From Marthasterias glacialis (lineage: Eukaryota > Echinodermata > Asteroidea > Forcipulatida > Asteriidae), in assembly GCA_911728455.2 (NCBI GenBank), contig OU452232.1, forward strand, positions 3,170,501 through 3,234,500: a DNA stretch of 64,000 nucleotides, given 5' to 3'. The position numbers and the translations under genes are program-made. Shown in pieces: positions 1-9,500 of this stretch. Each line of letters starts with the position of its first letter. Position 1 is the stretch's first letter. The notes below the pieces were generated by a model. It ran no database searches. It was not told where the DNA came from and saw nothing but the letters and a program-made list of their open reading frames with translations.

Positions 1-50
1 ACCTGTCTAATGGCACTTTTGTACACGAAGCTGTAACAGAGTGAAAACAA
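1..50 (+). repeat. Partial monomer at left edge
   Basis: These are the last 50 bases of a monomer whose start lies outside the window. They contain the CTGTCTAATGGCAC to GTGAAAACAA segment found at the end of every complete unit. The array therefore continues to the left. Confidence 0.97.
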
Positions 51-111
51 GAGTTAGCAACGGCTCTATCTCCCAAAGTATTGGCGGAAAACTGACAAGT
101 CTGACACTGTT

Positions 112-136
112 GGAAAGCCCTGCTCATGGGCTTTCC
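112..136 (+). other. Inverted repeat with 9-bp perfect arms (one per monomer)
   Basis: GGAAAGCCC and GGGCTTTCC flank a 7-nt loop (TGCTCAT here, TGCTCTT in many left-end units). The arms could be extended outward by a G-T wobble and one T-A pair. The loop differs between subfamilies while the arms are intact in most copies I read. Exceptions include AGAAAGCCC (for example near 26490, 29467 and 30958), GGAACGCCC near 28477, and GGGCTTTGC near 37463 and 38951. It could extrude as a cruciform or fold in RNA; neither is shown. Confidence 0.9.
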
Positions 137-185
137 GAAAATGCCGGTCTTGGGGTTGTGGGATAAACAGGGAGGATGCCAGGGA

Positions 186-191
186 CCGCGG
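186..191. other. CCGCGG palindrome in a CpG-rich patch
   Basis: CCGCGG is present in nearly every monomer inside CAGGGACCGCGGAGTGAGG. Variants include CCAAGG in monomers 5, 7, 17 and 19 (near 2182, 3174, 8152 and 9147) and CCCCGG in monomers 110, 112 and 114. It gives a landmark for distinguishing related copies. Confidence 0.85.
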
Positions 192-205
192 AGTGAGGAC
201 ACCTC

Positions 206-215
206 GAACATGTTC
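206..215. promoter_or_regulatory. 10-bp palindrome GAACATGTTC
   Basis: A perfect 10-bp palindrome in most monomers up to about 47 kb. It fits the published p53-family half-site consensus RRRCWWGYYY exactly, but only one half-site occurs per 498 bp, and the organism is unknown, so binding is not claimed. From about 47.5 kb rightward many units carry GAACATATTC instead, which breaks the palindrome. In that region the two forms mark alternating monomer types. Confidence 0.5.
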
Positions 216-238
216 AGTGCATACGGCCATGCTCTGTG

Positions 239-268
239 TACGTCAACAATAGCCAAGGCCGGTACGTG
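239..268. promoter_or_regulatory. Pair of ACGT-core motifs (TACGTCA and TACGTG)
   Basis: TACGTCA at 239-245 and TACGTG at 263-268 lie just upstream of the A-tract in almost every copy. ACGT cores are contacted by bZIP and some bHLH factors in many eukaryotes, but six- and seven-base matches are expected by chance. Their only notable feature is high copy number by repetition. Monomer 69 has lost the first (GTATGAACAA at 34071-34080), and monomer 98 has a 6-bp deletion just before the second (around 48542). Confidence 0.3.
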
Positions 269-289
269 TGTGCTGGACTGAAGCCAGCC

Positions 290-309
290 AAAAAAAAAAC
301 AAAAAAAAA
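290..309 (+). repeat. Oligo-A tract (one per monomer, 15-28 nt)
   Basis: In the reference unit this is ten A, one C, nine A. It sits between CTGAAGCCAGC and CGCCGAAAAAAG in every monomer and accounts for most of the length variation. The longest pure run I counted is 28 A at 59569-59596. Interruptions define types: a single C (monomers 1, 5, 7, 19), CC (12, 13, 14, 17, 21), two spaced C (59, 62, 66), and G near the middle (many after 36 kb). Such tracts disfavour nucleosomes. Exact pure-A lengths may include sequencing error, but shared internal C and G bases should be reliable. Confidence 0.95.
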
Positions 310-310
310 C

Positions 311-329
311 GCCGAAAAAAGAAGTCGGC
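311..329 (+). other. GCCGA/TCGGC stem-loop abutting the A-tract
   Basis: Five-base arms GCCGA and TCGGC flank a 9-nt A-rich loop. Several units keep pairing through a wobble (CTGA in monomers such as 81, 87, 89, 94, 107, 110, 112 and 114). Others break one pair (CCAA in 26, 33, 38, 96, 101, 104, 105, 109, 111, 113, 115 and 117). Stem and A-tract together form a fixed A-rich hairpin module. The stem is short and may not form. Confidence 0.6.
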
Positions 330-332
330 AGC

Positions 333-340
333 GCCATGGC
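333..340. other. GCCATGGC palindrome
   Basis: An 8-bp perfect palindrome in nearly all units. It changes to GCCATAGC in monomers 51 and 56 (near 25221 and 27704) and to GCAATGGC in monomer 69 (34168). The shared GCCATAGC helps show that 51 and 56 are relatives. Confidence 0.8.
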
Positions 341-381
341 CAATAACTCCAGAAATAATGGGGCTAGAGAAGAATTTCTTG

Positions 382-393
382 TACCTGCAGGTA
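382..393. other. 12-bp perfect palindrome TACCTGCAGGTA
   Basis: The longest gapless palindrome in the monomer, centred on CTGCAG, present in most copies. Informative variants are TACCAGCAGGTA (monomers 11 and 20, near 5360 and 9850), TACCTGCAGGCA (39 and 40) and TACCTGCAAGTA (86 and 88). Each is shared by copies linked by other markers too. Confidence 0.9.
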
Positions 394-548
394 GCTGCCA
401 TAGTCCTGCATCCGAAAATCCGGTTTTCCCGGCCAACCAAGGCCATCTTTCGCCTTGAAACCACCAGAGAACGGGGCTGCTCCGAATGCGCTTCAAACAC
501 CTGTCTAATGGCACTTTTGTACACGAAGCTGTAACAGAGTGAAAACAA

Positions 549-1550
549 GACTTAGCAACGGCTCTATCTCCCAAAGTATTGGCGGAAAACTGACAAGTTT
601 GACACTGTTGGAAAGCCCTGCTCTTGGGCTTTCCGAAAATGCCGGTCTTGGGGTTGTGGGATAAACAGGGAGGATGCCAGGGACCGCGGAGTGAGGACAC
701 CCCGAACATGTTCAGTGCATACCGCCATGCTCTGTGTACGTCAACAATAGCCAAGGCCGGTACGTGTGTGCTGGACTGAACCCAGCAAAAAAAAAAAAAA
801 ACAAAAAAAAACGCCGAAAAAAGAAGTCGGCAGCGCCATGGCCAATAACTCCAGAAATAATGGGGCTAGAGAAAAATTTCTTGTACCTGCAGGTAGCTGC
901 CATAGTCCTGCATCCGAAAATCCGGTTTCTCCGGCCAGCCAAGGCCATCTTCCGCTTTGAAACTACCAGAGAACGGGGCTGCTCCGAATGCGCTTCAAAC
1001 ACCTGTCTAATGGCACTTTTGTACACGAAGCTGTAACAGAGTGAAAACAAGACTTAGCAACGGCTCTATCTCCCAAAGTATTGGCGAAAAACTGACAAGT
1101 CTGACACTGTTGGAAAGCCCTGCTCTTGGGCTTTCCGAAAATGCCGGTCTTGGGGTTGTGGGATAAACAGGGAGGATGCCAGGGACCGCGGAGTGAGGAC
1201 ACCCCGAACATGTTCAGTGCATACGGCCATGCTCTGTGTACGTCAACAATAGCCAAGGCCGGTACGTGTGTGCTGGACTGAAGCCAGCAAAAAAAAAAAA
1301 AAAAAAAAAAACGCCGAAAAAAGAAGTCGGCAGCGCCATGGCCAATAACTCCAGAAATAATGGGGCTAGAGAAAAATTTCTTGTACCTGCAGGTAGCTGC
1401 CATAGTCCTGCATCCGCAAATCCGGTTTTCCCGGCCAGCCAAGGCCATCTTCCGCCTTGAAACTACCAGAGAACAGGGCTGCTCCGAATGCGCTTCAAAC
1501 ACCTGTCTAATGGCACTTTTGTACACGAAGCTGTAACAGAGTGAAAACAA
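549..1550 (+). repeat. Monomers 2-3
   Basis: Monomer ends at 1050 and 1550. Monomer 2 has CCGCCATGC, GAACCCAGC and CCGGTTTCTCCGG; monomer 3 has a long A-tract and CCGCAAATCC. Both carry the TGCTCTT hairpin loop. They reappear as monomers 14 and 15 at 6521-7521, twelve units further right, with a few changes. Confidence 0.9.
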
Positions 1551-3534
1551 GACTTAGCAACGGTTCTATCTCCCAAAGTATTGGCGGAAAACTGACAAAT
1601 GTGACACTGTTGGAAAGCCCTGCTCATGGGCTTTCCAAAAATGCCGGTCTTGGGGTTGTGGGATAAACAGGGAGGATGCCAGGGACCGCGGAGTGAGGAC
1701 ACCCCGAACATGTTCAGTGCATACGGCCATGCTCTGTGTACGTCAACAATAGCCAAGGCCGGTACGTGTGTGGTGGACTGAAGCCAGCCAAAAAAAAAAA
1801 AAAAACGCCGAAAAAAGAAGTCGGCAGCGCCATGGCCAATAACTCCAGAAATAATGGGGCTAGAGAAAAAATTTCTTGTACCTGCAGGTAGCTGCCATAG
1901 TCCTGCATCCGCAAATCCGGTTTTCCCGGCCAGCCAAGGCCATCTTCCGCCTTGAAACTACCAGAGAACGGGGCTGCTCCGAATGCGCTTCAAACACCTG
2001 TCTAATGGCACTTTTGTACACGAAGCTGTAACAGAGTGAAAACAAGACTTAGCAACGGCTCTATCTCCCAAAGTATTGGCGGAAAACTGACAAGTCTGAC
2101 ACTGTTGGAAAGCCCTGCTCATGGGCTTTCCGAAAATGCCGGTCTTGGGGTTGTGGGATAAACAGGGAGGATGCCAGGGACCAAGGAGTGAGGACACCTC
2201 GAACATGTTCAGTGCATACGGCCATGCTCTGTGTACGTCAACAATAGCCAAGGCCGGTACGTGTGTGCTGGACTGAAGCCAGCCAAAAAAAAACAAAAAA
2301 AAACGCCGAAAAAAGAAGTCGGCAGCGCCATGGCCAATAACTCCAGAAATAATGGGGCTAGAGAAAAATTTCTTGTACCTGCAGGTAGCTGCCATAGTCC
2401 TGCATCCGAAAATCCGGTTTCTCCGGCCAGCCAAGGCCATCTTCTTCTTTGAAACTACCAGAGAACGGGGCTGCTCCGAATGCGCTTCAAACACCTGTCT
2501 AATGGCACTTTTGTACACGAAGCTGTAACAGAGTGAAAACAAGACTTAGCAACGGTTCTATCTCCCAAAGTATTGGCGGAAAACTGACAAATGTGACACT
2601 GTTGGAAAGCCCTGCTCATGGGCTTTCCAAAAATGCCGGTCTTGGGGTTGTGGGATAAACAGGGAGGATGCCAGGGACCGCGGAGTGAGGACACCCCGAA
2701 CATGTTCAGTGCATACGGCCATGCTCTGTGTACGTCAACAATAGCCAAGGCCGGTACGTGTGTGGTGGACTGAAGCCAGCCAAAAAAAAAAAAAAAACGC
2801 CGAAAAAAGAAGTCGGCAGCGCCATGGCCAATAACTCCAGAAATAATGGGGCTAGAGAAAAAATTTCTTGTACCTGCAGGTAGCTGCCATAGTCCTGCAT
2901 CCGCAAATCCGGTTTTCCCGGCCAGCCAAGGCCATCTTCCGCCTTGAAACTACCAGAGAACGGGGCTGCTCCGAATGCGCTTCAAACACCTGTCTAATGG
3001 CACTTTTGTACACGAAGCTGTAACAGAGTGAAAACAAGACTTAGCAACGGCTCTATCTCCCAAAGTATTGGCGGAAAACTGACAAGTCTGACACTGTTGG
3101 AAAGCCCTGCTCATGGGCTTTCCGAAAATGCCGGTCTTGGGGTTGTGGGATAAACAGGGAGGATGCCAGGGACCAAGGAGTGAGGACACCTCGAACATGT
3201 TCAGTGCATACGGCCATGCTCTGTGTACGTCAACAATAGCCAAGGCCGGTACGTGTGTGCTGGACTGAAGCCAGCCAAAAAAAAACAAAAAAAAACGCCG
3301 AAAAAAGAAGTCGGCAGCGCCATGGCCAATAACTCCAGAAATAATGGGGCTAGAGAAAAATTTCTTGTACCTGCAGGTAGCTGCCATAGTCCTGCATCCG
3401 AAAATCCGGTTTCTCCGGCCAGCCAAGGCCATCTTCTTCTTTGAAACTACCAGAGAACGGGGCTGCTCCGAATGCGCTTCAAACACCTGTCTAATGGCAC
3501 TTTTGTACACGAAGCTGTAACAGAGTGAAAACAA
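1551..3534 (+). repeat. Tandem duplication of a 992-bp dimer (monomers 4-5 and 6-7)
   Basis: Monomer ends 2045, 2542, 3037, 3534. Units 4-5 (1551-2542) and 6-7 (2543-3534) agree at every position I compared with a shift of exactly 992. Shared markers are ACAAATGTGACAC, GTGTGGTGGACTG, CCAAGGAGTGAGG and CATCTTCTTCTTTG. This looks like a very recent duplication by unequal exchange, or could be an assembly duplication. Confidence 0.9.
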
Positions 3535-5526
3535 GACTTAGCAACGGCTCTATCTCCCAAAGTATTGGCGAAAAACTGACAAGTCTGCAATGTTGGAAAG
3601 CCCTGCTCTTGGGCTTTCCGAAAATGCCGGTCTTGGGGTTGTGGGATAAACAGGGAGGATGCCAGGGACCGCGGAGTGAGGACACCCCGAACATGTTCAG
3701 TGCATACGGCCATGCTCTGTGTACGTCAACAATAGCCAAGGCCGGTACGTGTGTGCTGGACTGAAGCCAGCCAAAAAAAAAAAAAAAAAAACGCCGAAAA
3801 AAGAAGTCGGCAGCGCCATGGCCAATAACTCCAGAAATAATGGGGCTAGAGAAAAATTTCTTGTACCTGCAGGTAGCTGCCATAGTCTTGCATCCGAAAA
3901 TCCGGTTTTCCCGGCCAGCCAAGGCCATCTTCCGCCTTGAAACTACCAGAGAGCGGGGCTGCTCCGAATGCGCTTCAAACACCTGTCTAATGGCACTTTT
4001 GTACACGAAGCTGTAACAGAGTGAAAACAAGACTTAGCAACGGCTCTATCTCCCAAAGTATTGGCGGAAAACTGACAAGTCTGACACTGTTGGAAAGCCC
4101 TGCTCATGGGCTTTCCGAAAATGCCGGTCTTGGGGTTGTGGGATAAACAGGGAGGATGCCAGGGACCGCGGAGTGAGGACACCCCGAACATGTTCAGTGC
4201 ATACGGCCATGCTCTGTGTACGTCAACAATAGCCAAGGCCGGTACGTGTGTGCTGGACTGAAGCCAGCAAAATAAAAAAAAATAAAAAAAAACGCCGAAA
4301 AAAGAAGTCGGCAGCGCCATGGCCAATAACTCCAGAAATAATGGGGCTAGAGAAAAATTTCTTGTACCTGCAGGTAGCTGCCATAGTCCTGCATCCGCAA
4401 ATCCGGTTTTCTCGGCCAGCCAAGGCCATCTTCCGCCTTGAAACTACCAGAGAACGGGGCTGCTCCGAATGCGCTTCAAACACCTGTCTAATGGCACTTT
4501 TGTACACGAAGCTGTAACAGAGTGAAAACAAGACTTAGCAACGGCTCTATCTCCCAAAGTATTGGCGGAAAACTGACAAATCTGACGCTGTTGGAAAGCC
4601 CTGCTCATGGGCTTTCCGAAAATGCCGGTCTTGGGGTTGTGGGATAAACAGGGAGGATGCCAGGGACCGCGGAGTGAGGACACCCCGAACATGTTCAGTG
4701 CATACGGCCATGCTCTGTGTACGTCAACAATAGCCAAGGCCGGTACGTGTGTGCTGGACTGAAGTCAGCCAAAAAAAAAAAAAAAACGCCGAAAAAAGAA
4801 GTCGGCAGCGCCATGGCCAATAACTCCAGAAATAATGGGGCTAGAGAAAAAATTTCTTGTACCTGCAGGTAGCTGCCATAGTCCTGCATCCGCAAATCCG
4901 GTTTTCCCGGCCAGCCAAGGCCATCTTCCGCCTTGAAACTACCAGAGAACGGGGCTGCTCCGAATGCGCTTCAAACACCTGTCTAATGGCACTTTTGTAC
5001 ACGAAGCTGTAACAGAGTGAAAACAAGACTTAGCAACGGCTCTATCTCCCAAAGTATTGGCGGAAAACTGACAAGTCTGACACTGTTGGAAAGCCCTGCT
5101 CATGGGCTTTCCGAAAATGCCGGTCTTGGGGTTGTGGGATAAACAGGGAGGATGCCAGGGACCGCGGAGTGAGGACACCTCGAACATGTTCAGTGCATAC
5201 GGCCATGCTCTGTGTACGTCAACAATAGCCAAGGCCGGTACGTGTGTGCTGGACTGAAGCCAGCCAAAAAAAAAACAAAAAAAAAAACGCCGAAAAAAGA
5301 AGTCGGCAGCGCCATGGCCAATAACTCCAGAAATAATGGGGCTAGAGAAAAATTTCTTGTACCAGCAGGTAGCTGCCATAGTCCTGCATCCGAAAATCCG
5401 GTTTCTCCGGCCAGCCAAGGCCATCTTCCGCTTTGAAACTACCAGAGAACGGGGCTGCTCCGAATGCGCTTCAAACACCTGTCTAATGGCACTTTTGTAC
5501 ACGAAGCTGTAACAGAGTGAAAACAA
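3535..5526 (+). repeat. Monomers 8-11
   Basis: Ends 4030, 4531, 5026, 5526. Monomer 8 has the deletion form TCTGCAATGTTGG. Monomer 9 has T interruptions in the A-tract. Monomer 10 carries ACAAATCTGACGCTG, seen again in monomers 23 and 55. Monomer 11 carries TACCAGCAGGTA, shared with monomer 20. Confidence 0.9.
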
Positions 5527-6520
5527 GACTTAGCAACGGCTCTATCTCCCAAAGTATTGGCGAAAAACTGACAAGTCTGACACTGTTGGAAAGCCCTGCT
5601 CATGGGCTTTCCGAAAATGCCGGTCTTGGGGTTGTGGGATAAACAGGGAGGATGCCAGGGACCGCGGAGTGAGGACACCTCGAACATGTTCAGTGCATAC
5701 GGCCATGCTCTGTGTACGTCAACAATAGCCAAGGCCGGTACGTGTGTGCTGGACTGAAGCCAGCCAAAAAAAACCAAAAAAAAACGCCGAAAAAAGAAGT
5801 CGGCAGCGCCATGGCCAATAACTCCAGAAATAATGGGGCTAGAGAAAACTTTCTTGTACCTGCAGGTAGCTGCCATAGTCCTGCATCCGAAAATCCGGTT
5901 TTCCCGGCCAACCAAGGCCATCTTTCGCCTTGAAACCACCAGAGAACGGGGCTGCTCCGAATGCGCTTCAAACACCTGTCTAATGGCACTTTTGTACACG
6001 AAGCTGTAACAGAGTGAAAACAAGACTTAGCAACGGCTCTATCTCCCAAAGTATTGGCGAAAAACTGACAAGTCTGACACTGTTGGAAAGCCCTGCTCAT
6101 GGGCTTTCCGAAAATGCCGGTCTTGGGGTTGTGGGATAAACAGGGAGGATGCCAGGGACCGCGGAGTGAGGACACCTCGAACATGTTCAGTGCATACGGC
6201 CATGCTCTGTGTACGTCAACAATAGCCAAGGCCGGTACGTGTGTGCTGGACTGAAGCCAGCCAAAAAAAACCAAAAAAAAACGCCGAAAAAAGAAGTCGG
6301 CAGCGCCATGGCCAATAACTCCAGAAATAATGGGGCTAGAGAAAAATTTCTTGTACCTGCAGGTAGCTGCCATAGTCCTGCATCCGAAAATCCGGTTTTC
6401 CCGGCCAACCAAGGCCATCTTTCGCCTTGAAACCACCAGAGAACGGGGCTGCTCCGAATGCGCTTCAAACACCTGTCTAATGGCACTTTTGTACACGAAG
6501 CTGTAACAGAGTGAAAACAA
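5527..6520 (+). repeat. Near-identical tandem pair, 497-bp shift (monomers 12-13)
   Basis: Units 5527-6023 and 6024-6520 are both 497 bp and differ visibly only at GAAAACTTTC versus GAAAAATTTC. Both have the CC-interrupted A-tract and CCGGCCAACCAAGG. A third near-copy is monomer 21 (10017-10513). Confidence 0.9.
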
Positions 6521-9500
6521 GACTTAGCAACGGCTCTATCTCCCAAAGTATTGGCGGAAAACTGACAAGTTTGACACTGTTGGAAAGCCCTGCTCATGGG
6601 CTTTCCGAAAATGCCGGTCTTGGGGTTGTGGGATAAATAGGGAGGATGCCAGGGACCGCGGAGTGAGGACACCCCGAACATGTTCAGTGCATACCGCCAT
6701 GCTCTGTGTACGTCAACAATAGCCAAGGCCGGTACGTGTGTGCTGGACTGAACCCAGCAAAAAAAAAAAAACCAAAAAAAAACGCCGAAAAAAGAAGTCG
6801 GCAGCGCCATGGCCAATAACTCCAGAAATAATGGGGCTAGAGAAAAATTTCTTGTACCTGCAGGTAGCTGCCATAGTCCTGCATCCGAAAATCCGGTTTC
6901 TCCGGCCAGCCAAGGCCATCTTCCGCTTTGAAACTACCAGAGAACGGGGCTGCTCCGAATGCGCTTCAAACACCTGTCTAATGGCACTTTTGTACACGAA
7001 GCTGTAACAGAGTGAAAACAAGACTTAGCAACGGCTCTATCTCCCAAAGTATTGGCGAAAAACTGACAAGTCTGACACTGTTGGAAAGCCCTGCTCTTGG
7101 GCTTTCCGAAAATGCCGGTCTTGGGGTTGTGGGATAAACAGGGAGGATGCCAGGGACCGCGGAGTGAGGACACCCCGAACATGTTCAGTGCATACGGCCA
7201 TGCTCTGTGTACGTCAACAATAGCCAAGGCCGGTACGTGTGTGCTGGACTGAAGCCAGCAAAAAAAAAAAAAAAAAAAAAAACGCCGAAAAAAGAAGTCG
7301 GCAGCGCCATGGCCAATAACTCCAGAAATAATGGGGCTAGAGAAAAATTTCTTGTACCTGCAGGTAGCTGCCATAGTCCTGCATCCGCAAATCCGGTTTT
7401 CCCGGCCAGCCAAGGCCATCTTCCGCCTTGAAACTACCAGAGAACAGGGCTGCTCCGAATGCGCTTCAAACACCTTTCTAATGGCACTTTTGTACACGAA
7501 GCTGTAACAGAGTGAAAACAAGACTTAGCAACGGTTCTATCTCCCAAAGTATTGGCGGAAAACTGACAAATCTGACACTGTTGGAAAGCCCTGCTCATGG
7601 GCTTTCCAAAAATGCCGGTCTTGGGGTTGTGGGATAAACAGGGAGGATGCCAGGGACCGCGGAGTGAGGACACCCCGAACATGTTCAGTGCATACGGCCA
7701 TGCTCTGTGTACGTCAACAATAGCCAAGGCCGGTACGTGTGTGGTGGACTGAAGCCAGCCAAAAAAAAAAAAAAAAAGCCGAAAAAAGAAGTCGGCAGCG
7801 CCATGGCCAATAACTCCAGAAATAATGGGGCTAGAGAAAAAATTTCTTGTACCTGCAGGTAGCTGCCATAGTCCTGCATCCGCAAATCCGGTTTTCCCGG
7901 CCAGCCAAGGCCATCTTCCGCCTTGAAACTACCAGAGAACGGGGCTGCTCCGAATGCGCTTCAAACACCTGTCTAATGGCACTTTTGTACACGAAGCTGT
8001 AACAGAGTGAAAACAAGACTTAGCAACGGCTCTATCTCCCAAAGTATTGGCGGAAAACTGACAAGTCTGACACTGTTGGAAAGCCCTGCTCATGGGCTTT
8101 CCGAAAATGCCGGTCTTGGGGTTGTGGGATAAACAGGGAGGATGCCAGGGACCAAGGAGTGAGGACACCTCGAACATGTTCAGTGCATACGGCCATGCTC
8201 TGTGTACGTCAACAATAGCCAAGGCCGGTACGTGTGTGCTGGACTGAACCCAGCAAAAAAAAAAAAACCAAAAAAAAACGCCGAAAAAAGAAGTCGGCAG
8301 CGCCATGGCCAATAACTCCAGAAATAATGGGGCTAGAGAAAAATTTCTTGTACCTGCAGGTAGCTGCCATAGTCCTGCATCCGAAAATCCGGTTTCTCCG
8401 GCCAGCCAAGGCCATCTTCCGCTTTGAAACTACCAGAGAACGGGGCTGCTCCGAATGCGCTTCAAACACCTGTCTAATGGCACTTTTGTACACGAAGCTG
8501 TAACAGAGTGAAAACAAGACTTAGCAACGGCTCTATCTCCCAAAGTATTGGCGAAAAACTGACAAGTCTGACACTGTTGGAAAGCCCTGCTCTTGGGCTT
8601 TCCGAAAATGCCGGTCTTGGGGTTGTGGGATAAACAGGGAGGATGCCAGGGACCGCGGAGTGAGGACACCCCGAACATGTTCAGTGCATACGGCCATGCT
8701 CTGTGTACGTCAACAATAGCCAAGGCCGGTACGTGTGTGGTGGACTGAAGCCAGCCAAAAAAAAAAAAAAACGCCGAAAAAAGAAGTCGGCAGCGCCATG
8801 GCCAATAACTCCAGAAATAATGGGGCTAGAGAAAAAATTTCTTGTACCTGCAGGTAGCTGCCATAGTCCTGCATCCGCAAATCCGGTTTTCCCGGCCAGC
8901 CAAGGCCATCTTCCGCCTTGAAACTACCAGAGAACGGGGCTGCTCCGAATGCGCTTCAAACACCTGTCTAATGGCACTTTTGTACACGAAGCTGTAACAG
9001 AGTGAAAACAAGACTTAGCAACGGCTCTATCTCCCAAAGTATTGGCGGAAAACTGACAAGTCTGACACTGTTGGAAAGCCCTGCTCATGGGCTTTCCGAA
9101 AATGCCGGTCTTGGGGTTGTGGGATAAACAGGGAGGATGCCAGGGACCAAGGAGTGAGGACACCTCGAACATGTTCAGTGCATACGGCCATGCTCTGTGT
9201 ACGTCAACAATAGCCAAGGCCGGTACGTGTGTGCTGGACTGAAGCCAGCCAAAAAAAAACAAAAAAAAACGCCGAAAAAAGAAGTCGGCAGCGCCATGGC
9301 CAATAACTCCAGAAATAATGGGGCTAGAGAAAAATTTCTTGTACCTGCAGGTAGCTGCCATAGTCCTGCATCCGAAAATCCGGTTTCTCCGGCCAGCCAA
9401 GGCCATCTTCTTCTTTGAAACTACCAGAGAACGGGGCTGCTCCGAATGCGCTTCAAACACCTGTCTAATGGCACTTTTGTACACGAAGCTGTAACAGAGT

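Larger units (their letters stand above)
51..548 (+). repeat. Reference monomer 1 (498 bp) with internal map
   Basis: First complete unit, used as the coordinate reference for motifs. In order: inverted repeat 112-136; CCGCGG 186-191; palindrome GAACATGTTC 206-215; ACGT cores within 239-268; oligo-A tract 290-309 with one C at 300; GCCGA/TCGGC stem-loop 311-329; GCCATGGC 333-340; TACCTGCAGGTA 382-393; GGCCATCTT box from 441; tail to GTGAAAACAA at 548. The word TCCGAAAAT occurs at 134-142 and 411-419, and AGCCAAGGCC at 251-260 has a one-base variant near 434-443. These short internal similarities do not form a regular subrepeat. By its right half (CCGGTTTTCCCGGCCAACC) this unit resembles monomers 12, 13 and 21. 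Confidence 0.95.

Noticed and set aside
70..84. Alu-like CTCCCAAAGTA
   Set aside because: An 11-base match to part of an Alu antisense consensus with no similarity on either side; taken as chance.
465..485. CENP-B-box-like sequence on the minus strand (ATTCGGAGCAGCCCCGT)
   Set aside because: Only 7 of the 9 essential core positions match (TTCG, A, and the outer C and G of CGGG). Two mismatches in the core make binding unlikely.
51..548. Short plus- and minus-strand frames of 60-200 codons in every monomer
   Set aside because: The same few translations recur 128 times with lengths set by A-tract indels. There is no homology I recognise and no codon-position pattern in the variants.
51..548. 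Internal subrepeat of about 166 bp (one third of the unit)
   Set aside because: Short shared words exist (TCCGAAAAT 277 bp apart, AGCCAAGGCC-like about 183 bp apart) but spacings are inconsistent and flanks do not align.
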